A stretch of DNA of 64,000 nucleotides. Origin: Flavobacterium ginsengisoli. GTDB taxonomy: Bacteria; Bacteroidota; Bacteroidia; Flavobacteriales; Flavobacteriaceae. Positions within the stretch are counted from its first letter, which is position 1, and each line of letters opens with the position of its first letter. Positions 18,636-28,848 of this stretch are shown in pieces. A program made the position numbers and the translations under genes. The stretch spans positions 5,314,501-5,378,500 of the forward strand of contig NZ_CP121110.1 in assembly GCF_029625315.1 (NCBI RefSeq). Direction: 5' to 3'. The notes beneath the pieces are model-generated. The model ran no database searches. It saw only the letters and a list, made by a program, of their open reading frames with translations, and had not been told where the DNA came from.

Positions 18636-19993
18636 TTAAACTTTTAATAAAATAGTAAACTGAGTTCCTTTGCCTAAATCGCTAATAACGTTTACAGAAC
18701 CTTGATGTGCTTTTACAATTTGATCAACATAATACAATCCTAAACCTAAGCCTTTTGTATTGTGAAGGTTTCCTTGCTCTACACGATAAAATTTCTCAAA
18801 AAGAAACGCTTGTTTGTTTTTGGCAATGCCAATTCCGTCATCTTCAAAACTGATTGAGAATTGTTTTTCGACAATTTTTGTTTTCATTGTAATCGTGTTA
18901 GAACCATATTTTACAGCATTTTCTAGAACATTTAAAAAAGCAGTTGTCAAATGAAATTTATCTAAAACCAAGATAGTTTTCTCTGTTTGAAAATTGGTTT
19001 TAAGAGTGATTTTTGGAAAAGTAATTTTAAAGTCATTTACAATAGAAAGCAGAAAATCTTCAGCGTCTATTTTTTCTTTCTGTAATTCAATTTCGTTTTC
19101 AGCCAACGAATTTGCCATAACCTGATCAATCAAATTCTGAAGGCGATTGTTTTGGCGCGAAATGGTATTTACAATCGAATTGAAATTTTCATCGTTGTCA
19201 CGAATGTTTTTCTGAGCTAAAATTTTTGTCGAAATTCCTAAAGTTGCCAATGGAGTTTTTAGCTCGTGCGTAATATTATTGATGAAATCAGTTTTAACGT
19301 CGCTTACTTTTTTCTGTTTAATTAAAGCTCTAATCGCAATTACAAACAAACCAATTAATGTTGCAATCGAGAACAAAGAAAGAATCAGGATAAATGTCAT
19401 TCTTCTTAAAATAATCATTTCCCAATCAATTACAGAAACATACATCGAATCTTCTGTCAGTAATTTATATTCCTCATTTTCAAAAGTGCCATTTGTTGTT
19501 CCAACATAACTTCTTACTAAAAAAGCATGATTTAATGAAGCCAGATTTCCATACAATTTATTTTGTATAAAAGGCTTTTCAGAAAAAATAGTATCAGTTT
19601 CTTGTTCGTTTTTGTAAAGAATAAATTTGTTTAGAACAATGGCAAAATCAATTTTAAAATCGGGTAAATCTTTCTCAAGTTTTCGCTTGATTTTTTGAGT
19701 GATTATGTTTTGAAATGGAGTATTCAAAACGCCATTTTTAATATCTAGTCTGCTTTTTTTCCTTTCATGTATTTTTCTGAAAGGCTTTTGTAAAGCATCT
19801 CTTGTCTAGAAACCAAAGCCGAATCTATGTAGCTGTAATTATTGGTAATTGCGCCAATTTCGTTTTTAATCTGCGTATGAAACTGAGCTACTTTATACTC
19901 GTAAGCGGTCTTTACCAAATAGCATTGAACTGTCATAAGCACAAATAGTGCTACGACAGAAAACCCGATTAGTAAATTGATTCTTTGCTTCAT
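18636..19993 (-). CDS. Membrane sensor histidine kinase (frame broken near 19750)
   Basis: The kinase has an N-terminal transmembrane helix (INLLIGFSVVALFVLMTVQ), a periplasmic sensor segment, a second helix near ILILSLFSIATLIGLFVIA, then HisKA (FINNITHELKTPLATLG) and HATPase_c (NVLENAVKYG, DDGIGIAK, GLGLGLYYVDQI). The N-terminal fragment stops at 19745. Resuming in the next frame requires one more base, or two fewer, near the A7 and GCAGAC sequence (coding strand, plus 19748-19760). The restored protein has about 452 residues. The ATG at 19991-19993 (MKQRINLL) is preferred because the 15 residues before it do not resemble a start. It pairs with the regulator 10 bp downstream. Confidence 0.88.
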
Positions 19994-20083
19994 ATTGGTT
20001 TGAAATGATGTCTCAAAAATACAGTTTTTAAGAAACAAATAGCAGATTAACCTTGCATTAACCTACGATTAACTTTCAGAACT

Positions 20084-21019
20084 ATGTTTTCAAAGCATTT
20101 TTGCGAGCAACATAAAATCAAATTTCATAAAATGATACATACAAAAAGACTTGTAGGAGGATTATTTGCTTTCTTTTTTTTAGTGAATTGCCACGCAACT
20201 GAAATCATAAAAGAGAAGCAATATGAATTAAATATTGCTACAAAACAAAAGGCTGTTTTAATTTTATTTCCCTGCTTTCCATGCAATATAGAAAATACTA
20301 AAAACGAAGCTAAATTTCTTAAAAACTTAAAAGCCGAAGGTATAACCACATTGTTGTTGAATTACAACATGAAGCTTTATTTATCAGAGTCAGAAAAAAA
20401 AGAATACTCGTTGGCACTCAATTCAATTTTTGATCGAAATAAAATAGCAAAACAAAACATTTTTATTGGTGGTTTTTCTAGCGGCGGTAATTTGGCGCTT
20501 CTGCTTTCTAATTACCTTATTCAAACTAAAAATGCAATACAGCCAAAAGGTTTATTTGTGGTCGATTCTCCTTTAGATTTAGAAAGACTTTATATTGGCG
20601 CACAAGATGATGTGAAAAAAAATGTGAGTGAAGAAGCGGTTGAAGAAGGAAATTATTTAATACAACTGTTAAACAATGATCTTGGAAATCCGAGAACAAA
20701 TATTGAACCTTATAAAAAAGCATCTCCATATTTGATTTCTTGTAATTCAAAAGAAAATATAGAATACTTAAAAGATATTAAAATTAGGTTCTATTGTGAA
20801 CCAGATTTAGATTGGTATTTGACTAACAAAAATAGAACTTATGAAGAATTGAATGCCTTTCATTTAGAAAAAGCATATGATTCATTATTGAATTTAGGAG
20901 CAAAAAAAATAGAATTTATAAAGACTTCAAACAGAGGATTTGATTCGAAAGGAAATAAAAAACCGCATTCTTGGAATTTAGTTGAAAGAGAAGATCTCAT
21001 AAAATGGATTCTTAACTAA
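20084..21019 (+). CDS. Alpha/beta-hydrolase-fold lipoprotein or secreted esterase-like protein
   Basis: From the likely start at 20132 (MIHTKRLVGGLFAFFFLVNC) the product has an export signal with a lipobox-like LVNC. The nucleophile elbow GGFSSGGNLALLL is typical of alpha/beta hydrolases, and LFVVDSPLDLERLY and a late KPHSWNL could supply the acid and histidine. The substrate is unknown. The gene is divergent from a two-component system and 35 bp before a TonB-type barrel gene, so all may serve one envelope function under that system. The first 16 codons are probably not translated. Confidence 0.7.
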   Translation: MFSKHFCEQHKIKFHKMIHTKRLVGGLFAFFFLVNCHATEIIKEKQYELNIATKQKAVLILFPCFPCNIENTKNEAKFLKNLKAEGITTLLLNYNMKLYLSESEKKEYSLALNSIFDRNKIAKQNIFIGGFSSGGNLALLLSNYLIQTKNAIQPKGLFVVDSPLDLERLYIGAQDDVKKNVSEEAVEEGNYLIQLLNNDLGNPRTNIEPYKKASPYLISCNSKENIEYLKDIKIRFYCEPDLDWYLTNKNRTYEELNAFHLEKAYDSLLNLGAKKIEFIKTSNRGFDSKGNKKPHSWNLVEREDLIKWILN

Positions 21020-21054
21020 TTGAAGAATTTCTAAACCTAAAATCAAATTCAATA

Positions 21055-23172
21055 ATGAATTATCTGCCATTAAAACTACTTATTAGCATTTTACTTTTTT
21101 GCCTTTCATTTTTTGCGAATGCTCAAGCTCAGAATGAAACAACTAAAGATTCGATTTCAAATCAATTAAATGAAGTTGTAATCAGTCGGGAGAAAAAAAC
21201 GATTACTAATTTAAACGGAAATATAAAAGTTGATGTTGCCAATTCAGTTTACAGTACCATTCCAAATCCGATCGATTTGCTATCAAAACTTCCATCGGTT
21301 CAAATAAGCGACGATCGAGAAAACATTTCGATTGTCGGAAAAGGAAATCCGCTGATTTATATTGACGGTCAAAAAGGAACCATAAACGATTTAAATGCTT
21401 TATCTGTTGCCGATATTAAAACAATAGAAATCATTAAAAATCCGTCTTCTAAATACGAGGCAGAAGGTCGTGCCGTAATTTTGATTACTAGAAAATGGAG
21501 TAAAAAGGACAGTTTTAAAACTGAAATTTCTGAAGTAGCTTCATTTAAAAGAAACTACAATAATTATTTAGGTTTTAATTCTAGTTTTAAAAAAGATAAA
21601 ATAGAATGGAAAGCTAATTTTAATTACAATCGACGAAATCCGTGGGAAAATCATAGTTTGGAATATGAGATGCCAAAGGCTTCAATAATTTCCAATTATG
21701 ATGTGACGGCAAATTCTAATGTAAAGGAATATGTTTTTGGAGGAAGTGTGTTTTATAAAATAAACGAAGACGATTATTTGTCTGTTAATATAAACGGTAA
21801 AATGCGAAACGATACTTTCGACATTAATACGTTTACTTTTAATCAAAACCAAAATCAAATAAACAACATTCTTACGTTTAGCGAAAATTCGAGTTCAAAG
21901 AATTTTATCAATTCGTTCATCAATTATTCAAAGAAAATAAAGGCTATTGATACCAAGATGTTTATTGGTTTTCAAGGCTCCAATTACAATCAGCATTTAT
22001 TAAGTTTAGTGCAAAATAATTTTAATGACACTGCTTTTGAATTTTCGCAAAATCGCGATCAGAAATTTAATGTTGATGTTCTTTCTGGAAGAATCGATTT
22101 GGAGAAAAAGTTTAAAAACGATTTGAATTGGGAGTATGGCGCACTTTATTTGGTCGCCAAATCCAAATCGGATTACGATGTTTTTGACTATGAAAATAAT
22201 CAAAGTACAACTTTTGAGTATTATTTTAAAGAAGCAAACTCTGCAGCGTATTCTCAGCTTTCAGGAAAGATTAAAAAAGTCAATTTTTCAGTAGGACTAA
22301 GAGTTGAAAATACCAATGTAACGGGAAAGTATAGTAATGAAAGTAGTGATTTGGTCGATAAGAATTACACTAATCTTTTTCCGAAAGTGCAATTTTCATT
22401 TTCGCTAGACAGTGTAAAAAGTATAAATGTGGATTATTCTAAAAGTATTTCTAGACCTAATTATTCTTCGCTAAGTATGATTGCAGCCTACATAAATCCA
22501 TATTTTATTTATGGAAACAATATCAATTTAGGGCCAACTTTTATGGATGTGCTTTCAGCTACTTTTCAATATCATGACAAATCTGTAAAGCTGACTATTT
22601 ATGAAAATAAAAATCCTATTTACCAAGATTTTGTATTTGATAAAGAAACAAATGTGATGACTTTTACATCAAAAAACTTTAAAAAAGAATCGGGTTATAA
22701 TATTGAGTTTACATTGCCCTTTAAATATAAATTTTGGGAAAACACCAATTCTTTAATTTTTGCAACCAATAAAATTGAAGATGATTTGGCTTTGTTCAAT
22801 TCTTCCAAGACGTATTTGTATTATTATTCCAATAATACTTTTAACCTCCCAAAAGATTTCACATTTGTTCTTTCTTTTTGGGGATCTACCAAACAAAAAG
22901 AAGGCGTTTTTGAGCGTGGTGCGATGCTGATTTTTGATCTTTCTTTGGCAAAGAAACTTGGCAAAAACTGGAATTGTGTTTTGAGCTATAATGACCTTTT
23001 TAAAAATATGATTTATACCGAAAAATTTACGATCAACGCTATTAGTTCAAAAGTGCGATATTTGGGTGATGCAAACGAAATTTCTATTGCTGTTCGTTAT
23101 TCTTTCGGGAAAGTAAAAGATTCTGAATTTAAGCAAAAGAGCGTAAATGAAAGCGAAAATAGAATAAGATAA
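21055..23172 (+). CDS. TonB-dependent-receptor-like outer membrane beta-barrel protein
   Basis: The 705-residue protein has a signal peptide (LLISILLFCLSFFANAQAQ) and a plug-like domain. The plug carries the typical PIDLLSKLPSVQI, GNPLIYIDGQKG and IKTIEIIKNPSSKYEAEG segments. The rest is a long barrel-like region of alternating residues ending SIAVRYSFGKV. It matches the outer-membrane beta-barrel family common in Bacteroidota, where an N-terminal CarboxypepD-like domain is often present; here that domain is absent. No SusD partner gene is nearby, so peptide, metal or small-molecule uptake is as likely as glycan uptake. It follows the esterase-like gene by 35 bp and ends at a strong terminator. 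Confidence 0.88.
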   Translation: MNYLPLKLLISILLFCLSFFANAQAQNETTKDSISNQLNEVVISREKKTITNLNGNIKVDVANSVYSTIPNPIDLLSKLPSVQISDDRENISIVGKGNPLIYIDGQKGTINDLNALSVADIKTIEIIKNPSSKYEAEGRAVILITRKWSKKDSFKTEISEVASFKRNYNNYLGFNSSFKKDKIEWKANFNYNRRNPWENHSLEYEMPKASIISNYDVTANSNVKEYVFGGSVFYKINEDDYLSVNINGKMRNDTFDINTFTFNQNQNQINNILTFSENSSSKNFINSFINYSKKIKAIDTKMFIGFQGSNYNQHLLSLVQNNFNDTAFEFSQNRDQKFNVDVLSGRIDLEKKFKNDLNWEYGALYLVAKSKSDYDVFDYENNQSTTFEYYFKEANSAAYSQLSGKIKKVNFSVGLRVENTNVTGKYSNESSDLVDKNYTNLFPKVQFSFSLDSVKSINVDYSKSISRPNYSSLSMIAAYINPYFIYGNNINLGPTFMDVLSATFQYHDKSVKLTIYENKNPIYQDFVFDKETNVMTFTSKNFKKESGYNIEFTLPFKYKFWENTNSLIFATNKIEDDLALFNSSKTYLYYYSNNTFNLPKDFTFVLSFWGSTKQKEGVFERGAMLIFDLSLAKKLGKNWNCVLSYNDLFKNMIYTEKFTINAISSKVRYLGDANEISIAVRYSFGKVKDSEFKQKSVNESENRIR

Positions 23173-23174
23173 AA

Positions 23175-23207
23175 TAAAAAATCCCTTGATTCTCAAGGGA
23201 TTTTTTT
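23175..23207 (+). terminator. Rho-independent terminator
   Basis: The stem aaaaaatcccttga/tcaagggatttttt (loop ttc) with a following T-run lies between the barrel gene and convergent rsmD and can serve both strands. Confidence 0.9.
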
Positions 23208-23224
23208 ATGTTTTGGAAAGATTG

Positions 23225-23834
23225 CTATCCTTCGTCTTCTTCGGTTTCTTTTTTAGTAATATCATCATGAGGCAATTCTTCATCATCATCGGTTGAATTT
23301 AGTTCGAAGAAACTAAAAAAAGAACCGCCGTAACTTTTCTGAAAAGAGAAATTGCTCATATGATCCAATTTGGTGTATTTTGAATGCTCGATAATCATCA
23401 TTCCATCATCTTCCAATAAATCTCTTTCGAAAACGGTTAGAACAATTTTTTCAAAAGTAGCCTGATCCAATCCGTAAGGCGGATCTGCAAAGATGATATC
23501 GTAAGTTGTTTTAGAATTTTCTAAAAATTTAAAAACATCGCTTTTCGTTGCAAGCAATATCAAAATCATATTCCGAAGAAACTTGTTTGATAAATTTAAC
23601 GCATCCAAAATCGCCATCTACAGACGTAATTGGTGCGCTTCCGCGTGAAGCAAATTCATAACTGATGTTTCCTGTTCCCGAAAAAAGATCTAAAACCTTT
23701 AAACTGTCAAAATTAAAATGGTTATTCAAAACATTAAACAATGCTTCTTTACTCATGTCAGTCGTTGGCCTTACAGGTAGATTTTTTGGCGGAAAAATTC
23801 GGCGTCCTTTGTATTTTCCTGAAATGATTCTCAT
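23225..23834 (-). CDS. rsmD: 16S rRNA (guanine966-N2)-methyltransferase RsmD (frame broken at 23552)
   Basis: RsmD methylates G966 of 16S rRNA using S-adenosylmethionine. The first fragment shows MRIISGKYKGRRIFPP and the SAM-binding DLFSGTGNISYEFASRG. The second shows the catalytic ADPPYGL and the C-terminal MMIIEHSKYT. The frame breaks at GCAAGC (23550-23555). With GCAGC the protein reads FDIAATKSDVFKF and has about 202 residues. The tail after the domain is unusually acidic (DDEELPHDD and following). The start overlaps the stop of the DUF3822 gene by 4 bp, as in other Bacteroidota. Confidence 0.93.
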
Positions 23835-24652
23835 GATTGAAATAAGATATAATGTTTTTGATTTTGAGCGGTTGTAAAACTATTTCTTTCTTTTAGTTTT
23901 GAAACGTCTATAAAAGAAATATGGCGCACATATTTGTAAGCTATAGCATAAAACGGATCGTTTTCTGTAATAGTTCCTAAAAGTTCTAATTTGAAACTTT
24001 CGGGATTCATACTCATTTGCTCAGCCGTAAATAAAATATAGTAGATAAAATCTTCTGGAGTATTGTATTCGAATGAATTAAAAAGCAAAAGTTTTTGATT
24101 TTGCACAACGATTATTTCGAAATTTCCTGGATTAAAATTGACGATCATTTTCTTATCGTCGTTATTTCGTGAGCCATCCAAGATTTTTTCGACCAAAATA
24201 CTATTGGCATGTTTATAATCAAAAGAGCCTACATTGTCAATTAGAAAATTGTTTATGTTCACAAACGGAATATAAACCGAATTCATTTGATAATTTGGGA
24301 TTTGATCAAAAGTAAAATGATCTGTTTCGAATACTTTCGAAGTATATTGCAAGTAACTTCCTAAATAATTTTCGTCAAACAAAGCAGTCGGAACAAAAGT
24401 AGAAAGGTTATTGTTGTGAATAACCATTACTTCATCGTAATTGTTTTTTAATTCAGGATTATTTCTGAAAGCTTCATTGAATAAATCTTCAATTCGAGAT
24501 GTTTTGTTAGTAGTATCAAACTTTATTTCTTTAAAAGAAGTAATGATATTATTTAAAGTATCAAAACAGCAATATGAAAATCCAGTCAGAGAAACCTGAA
24601 TAGAAAGTTTCCTGTAATTTTTTGAAGTAATGTTAGTATTTTGTAATGACAT
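23831..24652 (-). CDS. DUF3822 family protein
   Basis: From the ATG at 24650-24652 (MSLQNTNITSKNYRKLSIQV) the product is 273 residues, without signal peptide or membrane helices. It has features of the ASKHA-like DUF3822 family of Bacteroidota: an N-terminal SLTGFSYCCFD, a central NPGNFEIIVVQNQKLLLFNS and a C-terminal FKLELLGTI. The family typically lies next to rsmD, as it does here with a 4-bp overlap, which supports the assignment. Its function is unknown; a type IV pilus PilM-like fold has been suggested for related proteins. A longer reading to 24709 lacks typical start residues. Confidence 0.82.
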   Translation of the reverse strand: MSLQNTNITSKNYRKLSIQVSLTGFSYCCFDTLNNIITSFKEIKFDTTNKTSRIEDLFNEAFRNNPELKNNYDEVMVIHNNNLSTFVPTALFDENYLGSYLQYTSKVFETDHFTFDQIPNYQMNSVYIPFVNINNFLIDNVGSFDYKHANSILVEKILDGSRNNDDKKMIVNFNPGNFEIIVVQNQKLLLFNSFEYNTPEDFIYYILFTAEQMSMNPESFKLELLGTITENDPFYAIAYKYVRHISFIDVSKLKERNSFTTAQNQKHYILFQS

Positions 24653-24932
24653 AGTTGATTTACAATTCGTTACCTGTTTTAAATCAAGAAAGAATTTAAG
24701 CGACCACAAACTTACAAATTAAAAAGGAACAATTATAATTGCAATTTCAAAAAACAATTTGGATTTCAGTTTAAAACAAGGTTAAGAAATGGTTTATTTA
24801 ATTGAAAATTAATTAGTTGTGTTTTGTTTGAGTGCTAATTGATTGTTTTTTGCTATTTATTGCAATTACTATTGAATTTTGAAATTGCCTTTGCCATTAA
24901 AAAAAGCGAACTTTGTATTTCAATATCACTTT

Positions 24933-26342
24933 ATGAATTCTGCACAGTTTTACGGTACTTTACAAAAACGATTTCCTTTTGCTCCAACTTACAAACAGGA
25001 TATTTTTTTTCAGAAAATTGCAATCTTCCTAACCGAACCTCAAAACGATACGATTTTCGTTTTAAAAGGATATGCGGGAACAGGAAAAACTACCGTTATT
25101 TCTACCATCGTTAATAATCTTGGCGATATCAACAAAAAATATGTTTTGTTGGCGCCAACGGGACGAGCGGCAAAAGTAATTGCCAATTATTCAAATAATC
25201 CAGCATTTACAATTCATAAAAAAATCTATTTCCCGAAGAAATCATCTGGCGGTGGCGTGGCTTTTACCAAACAAGTAAATAAACATAAAAACACCATTTT
25301 TATCGTCGACGAGGCTTCGATGATTTCAGATAGCACATTAGACAGTGGATCGCTTTTAGACGATTTGATCAATTATGTTTATTCTGGAAACAATTGCAAA
25401 ATGATTCTTTTGGGAGATACAGCACAGTTACCTCCAGTAAATTTAGATATAAGTCCAGCGCTTGACATTCAGACTTTGGGAATTCATTATGATAAAGAAA
25501 TTGAACATATCGAGTTGGACGAAGTAATGCGTCAGGAAGAAAGTTCGGGAATTTTATACAATGCTACTGAATTGCGTGAATTGCTGAAAGAGAGTTTTAT
25601 AACAGAATTTAAATTCAACGTAAAGAAGTTTAAGGATATCGTTCGACTTACTGATGGTTACGACATTCAAGACGCGATTAATACAGCATACAGTAATTAT
25701 AGTATTGAAGATACTGCTTTTATTGTCCGTTCTAATAAACGCGCAAATCAATATAATGAGCAAATTAGAAGTCGAATTTTATTTAAAGAAAGCGAACTTT
25801 CGGTTGGTGACTTTTTAATGGTTGTAAAAAACAATTATTTCTGGCTGAAAGAAACCGATGAAGCTGGATTTATTGCCAACGGAGATATTATTGAAGTTTT
25901 AGAACTTTTCGGAATCAGAGAGTTGTATGGGTTTAAGTTTGCGAAAGTAAAAATCAGAATGGTCGATTATCCAGAGCAAAAACCTTTTGAAACGGTTTTA
26001 ATTCTGGATACTTTAACTAGCGAATCGCCTTCTTTAACTTATGAAGAATCAAATCGTTTGTACGAAGAAGTAATGAAAGATTATGAAGATGAGCCGACTA
26101 AATACAAGAGATTTCAGAAGGTAAAAGAAAACGAATATTTTAACGGATTACAAGTTAAATTCTCTTATGCCATAACGTGTCATAAATCGCAAGGTGGGCA
26201 ATGGAATACTGTTTTTATTGAACAGCCATTTCTTCCAAACGGCATTGATACTGATTATATTAGATGGCTTTATACCGCTATGACACGTGCCAAAAATAAG
26301 CTATATTTGATAGGCTTTAAAGACGAGAGTTTTGAAGAGTAA
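24933..26342 (+). CDS. RecD-like superfamily 1 DNA helicase
   Basis: From the ATG at 24933 (MNSAQFYGTLQKRFPF) the product is 469 residues. Helicase motifs are visible in order: Walker A GYAGTGKTT, LLAPTGRAAKVI (motif Ia), Walker B FIVDEASMIS, motif III LLGDTAQLPPV, and the C-terminal UvrD_C_2 pieces SYAITCHKSQGGQW and YTAMTRAKNKLYL. This is the short RecD-like architecture found in many Bacteroidota, without the N-terminal RecD2 extension. It probably acts as a 5'-3' helicase in repair or recombination. No RecB or RecC gene is nearby. Confidence 0.88.
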   Translation: MNSAQFYGTLQKRFPFAPTYKQDIFFQKIAIFLTEPQNDTIFVLKGYAGTGKTTVISTIVNNLGDINKKYVLLAPTGRAAKVIANYSNNPAFTIHKKIYFPKKSSGGGVAFTKQVNKHKNTIFIVDEASMISDSTLDSGSLLDDLINYVYSGNNCKMILLGDTAQLPPVNLDISPALDIQTLGIHYDKEIEHIELDEVMRQEESSGILYNATELRELLKESFITEFKFNVKKFKDIVRLTDGYDIQDAINTAYSNYSIEDTAFIVRSNKRANQYNEQIRSRILFKESELSVGDFLMVVKNNYFWLKETDEAGFIANGDIIEVLELFGIRELYGFKFAKVKIRMVDYPEQKPFETVLILDTLTSESPSLTYEESNRLYEEVMKDYEDEPTKYKRFQKVKENEYFNGLQVKFSYAITCHKSQGGQWNTVFIEQPFLPNGIDTDYIRWLYTAMTRAKNKLYLIGFKDESFEE

Positions 26343-26348
26343 ATTTTA

Positions 26349-26476
26349 GCCACAGATTAAAAGGATTTTCACAGATTTTATTCATTTTAAATTGATTAAT
26401 CAGTTTGAGTTGCAATATCTTCAAGAGAAAGTTTAAACGAGCCTAAAAAATCTTTTTAATCCTTTTAATCTGTGGC
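26349..26476. repeat. Palindromic intergenic element (19-bp arms)
   Basis: Perfect arms gccacagattaaaaggatt (26349-26367) and its complement (26458-26476) enclose 90 bp, filling the space between the helicase and the dioxygenase gene. A second direct copy of the core (tttttaatcc) lies inside the right arm. This is the type of dispersed palindrome found repeatedly in flavobacterial genomes. Confidence 0.75.
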
Positions 26477-26493
26477 AAAAAAACTTTTATAAA

Positions 26494-27324
26494 ATGACAA
26501 CACTAAACGACATACATTCGATTTCATCAACGTTTTCGAATACCGATAAAATGCCAGTTCTATTTTTAGGCCACGGTAGCCCGATGAATGCTATTGAAGA
26601 AAATCAGTTTGTGACGGGTTTTCGTAATTTGGCAAAAACACTTCCGCAACCCAATGCTATTTTATGCGTTTCGGCGCATTGGTTTACAAAGGGAACAAAA
26701 GTGACTTCTATGGAAATGCCAAGAACCATTCATGATTTTGGAGGTTTTCCGCAGGCGCTTTTTGATGTGCAATATCCCGCAAAAGGGAGTCCAGAATTAG
26801 CTGTTGAAACGCAAAAGATGCTAAATCCAGTCACGGTTGAATTAGACGAACATTGGGGGTTGGATCATGGAGCTTGGAGTGTTATCAAGCATTTATACCC
26901 AAATGCAGATGTTCCAGTAATTCAGTTGAGCATTGATTATACAAAATCGGGGCAATACCATTTTGAATTGGCTCAAAAACTGCAGGCGCTTCGCTACAAA
27001 GGTGTTTTAATTATCGGAAGCGGTAATATTGTCCACAATCTTAGAATGGTCGATTTCAGAAATTTTGATAAAGACAATTATGGTTACGATTGGGCAATTG
27101 AAGCTCGCGAAATTGTAAATAATTATTTGTTAGATGGAAATTTTCAGCCTTTAATAGATTTTGAAAAATTAAATAAAGCCGTTCAATTAGCAGTTCCAAC
27201 ACCAGAGCATTATCTCCCGTTATTGTATACTTTGGGCTTAAAGGATAAAAAAGATGAATTAGATCTGTTTAATGACAAATTATTAGCAGGTTCGTTAAGT
27301 ATGACATCTGTAAAGATTGTTTAA
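26494..27324 (+). CDS. ygiD: 4,5-DOPA-extradiol-dioxygenase-like protein (YgiD family)
   Basis: The 276-residue protein belongs to the LigB-type extradiol dioxygenases. It shows the YgiD signature PVLFLGHGSPMNAI, the second metal region VSAHWFTKGTKV, and DEHWGLDHGAWSVIKHLYP with the catalytic histidine. SGNIVHNLRMV follows. E. coli YgiD cleaves L-DOPA at the 4,5 position with Zn or Fe; the natural substrate is uncertain. The first 19 residues are a poorly conserved extension, so a start at the Met before PVLFLG (26551) is also possible. The gene stands alone between palindromic elements. Confidence 0.9.
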   Translation: MTTLNDIHSISSTFSNTDKMPVLFLGHGSPMNAIEENQFVTGFRNLAKTLPQPNAILCVSAHWFTKGTKVTSMEMPRTIHDFGGFPQALFDVQYPAKGSPELAVETQKMLNPVTVELDEHWGLDHGAWSVIKHLYPNADVPVIQLSIDYTKSGQYHFELAQKLQALRYKGVLIIGSGNIVHNLRMVDFRNFDKDNYGYDWAIEAREIVNNYLLDGNFQPLIDFEKLNKAVQLAVPTPEHYLPLLYTLGLKDKKDELDLFNDKLLAGSLSMTSVKIV

Positions 27325-27335
27325 TTTACTTTACA

Positions 27336-27380
27336 AATCTTTGTGCAATAGATATAACACAAAGATTCGCAAAGTTTTTT
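27336..27380 (+). terminator. Probable terminator after ygiD
   Basis: Arms aatctttgtg (27336-27345) and cacaaagatt (27358-27367), followed by a T6 run at 27375-27380, lie just after the ygiD stop. Confidence 0.5.
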
Positions 27381-27398
27381 CGCAGAAATTCGTTAAGA

Positions 27399-28736
27399 TT
27401 ATTTTTCCTTTTTCAAATTATAAGCATATAAATAACCGTCTGCGCTTCCGTAAAAAATCACATTGTTATTGATAAATGGAGAAGAGACAATTGGACCTAA
27501 TTTGTAAAATTCATCCATTATTCTTTTGTTTTCAGAATAAATCGATAAGTCAGCTTGTTTTGCCACGAATCCAAAATCTAATAGATTATTATTGAGAATA
27601 CTTTCGGCATATTTATTTCTGTTTTCTGTCGAAATAGTATTCGATTCTTTTCCGTCAGAAAGGAGATTTAAGTCGAAAAAATTTCCAGAAAAATCTCCAA
27701 AATAAATCGTATTTCCGGCAATTGCAGGAGAAGAGTAAACATATCCGTTACCTTTAAAACGGTATTTTTCTTTTCCTGTTTTTGCATCTAAAGCCAATAA
27801 AGCATAAGTATCTGAGGTTCCCACATAAACAGTATTATTTTTAATAACGGCAGAACTTAAGATCCATGAATTTTCAGCATTATACTTCCAAATTACTTTT
27901 CCTGTAGCAGCATTAAGTGCAAAGAAATAAGGATCTCTAGCGCCAAAATAGACTATGCCATCAGAAACCGCTGCTGAAGCTTGAATTCCTGTAAAGCCAG
28001 TCTTAATTTCGGTAGAAAACTTCCATTTTTCTTTTCCTGTTTTTGCGTCTAAAGCATAAAAAATACCATCCCAACCGCCAAAATAAACGGTACTTTTATC
28101 TAGAACAGGAGTGCTATGTATTGCGGCCTTTGTCTGGAAATTCCATTTTAAACTTCCGTTTTTAGCGTCAACGGCATATATATTTCCATCACTACTTCCG
28201 AAAATTGCTAACGCCGATTTATTGTCTAGGTAGATAACAGGTGTCGAAAGATAAAAATCCCATAAATCAGCCATAAGTAAATCGCTTGGTTTCATTCCCC
28301 ACATTCCGATTTCACTGTACCAATGTTCGCCTTTGGTTTTAAAACGCCAGATTTCTTTTCCTGTTTTGGCATTTACAGCATAATAATGTCCATCAAAACT
28401 TCCAAAATAGACAATGTCATTGTAAAGGCTTGCTGAGCTATGAACAGCGCCATTGGTTTTAAATTTCCATTTTAGAGTTCCAGATTTTTCATCTGTAGCA
28501 TAAAAATAACCATCTTCGCTACCAATATAAACTGTTTCGTTTTGTACAATTGGAGAAGAAAAGATTTTTCCTTCAGTCTTGAATTTCCATTTTAAATCTT
28601 GAATAGGTTGATATCCCTTTCCAGGAAAAATACGATTTGAGAATGGATTTAAAATGTCCGATTTGTTCTGAGAAAAAGTATTAGAAGTAAAAATTAAAAA
28701 GAAATAGAGCAGGAGTAAGGTAAAGTTTTTCTTCAT
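27399..28736 (-). CDS. PQQ-like beta-propeller repeat protein, secreted
   Basis: The 445-residue product has a signal peptide (FTLLLLYFFLIFTSNTFSQ) and seven or eight propeller blades. Each has the pattern VYxGSxDGxxYALDAKTGKxKWKF, seen for example in VYIGSEDGYFYATDEKSG and VYFGGWDGIFYALDAKTGK. This is the PQQ-binding-like (BamB-type) fold. No dehydrogenase catalytic residues or haem motif are evident, so a scaffold or ligand-binding role in the periplasm or at the surface is more likely than quinoprotein catalysis. The gene is alone and divergent from 28849. Confidence 0.85.
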   Translation of the reverse strand: MKKNFTLLLLYFFLIFTSNTFSQNKSDILNPFSNRIFPGKGYQPIQDLKWKFKTEGKIFSSPIVQNETVYIGSEDGYFYATDEKSGTLKWKFKTNGAVHSSASLYNDIVYFGSFDGHYYAVNAKTGKEIWRFKTKGEHWYSEIGMWGMKPSDLLMADLWDFYLSTPVIYLDNKSALAIFGSSDGNIYAVDAKNGSLKWNFQTKAAIHSTPVLDKSTVYFGGWDGIFYALDAKTGKEKWKFSTEIKTGFTGIQASAAVSDGIVYFGARDPYFFALNAATGKVIWKYNAENSWILSSAVIKNNTVYVGTSDTYALLALDAKTGKEKYRFKGNGYVYSSPAIAGNTIYFGDFSGNFFDLNLLSDGKESNTISTENRNKYAESILNNNLLDFGFVAKQADLSIYSENKRIMDEFYKLGPIVSSPFINNNVIFYGSADGYLYAYNLKKEK

Positions 28737-28833
28737 GTTTTTTCTTATAAAAGTAAAAATATTATAAGATATTAAAATGCAATGCGTTAAGAAATATGTT
28801 ATAAATATATTTTAGAAAGCTCTTGATGTATAG

Positions 28834-28841
28834 TATATTTG
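28834..28841 (+). promoter_or_regulatory. -7 promoter element close to the start codon
   Basis: TATATTTG matches TAnnTTTG but ends only 7 bases before the ATG at 28849. If used, the transcript would be almost leaderless. Confidence 0.4.
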
Positions 28842-28848
28842 TTATGAT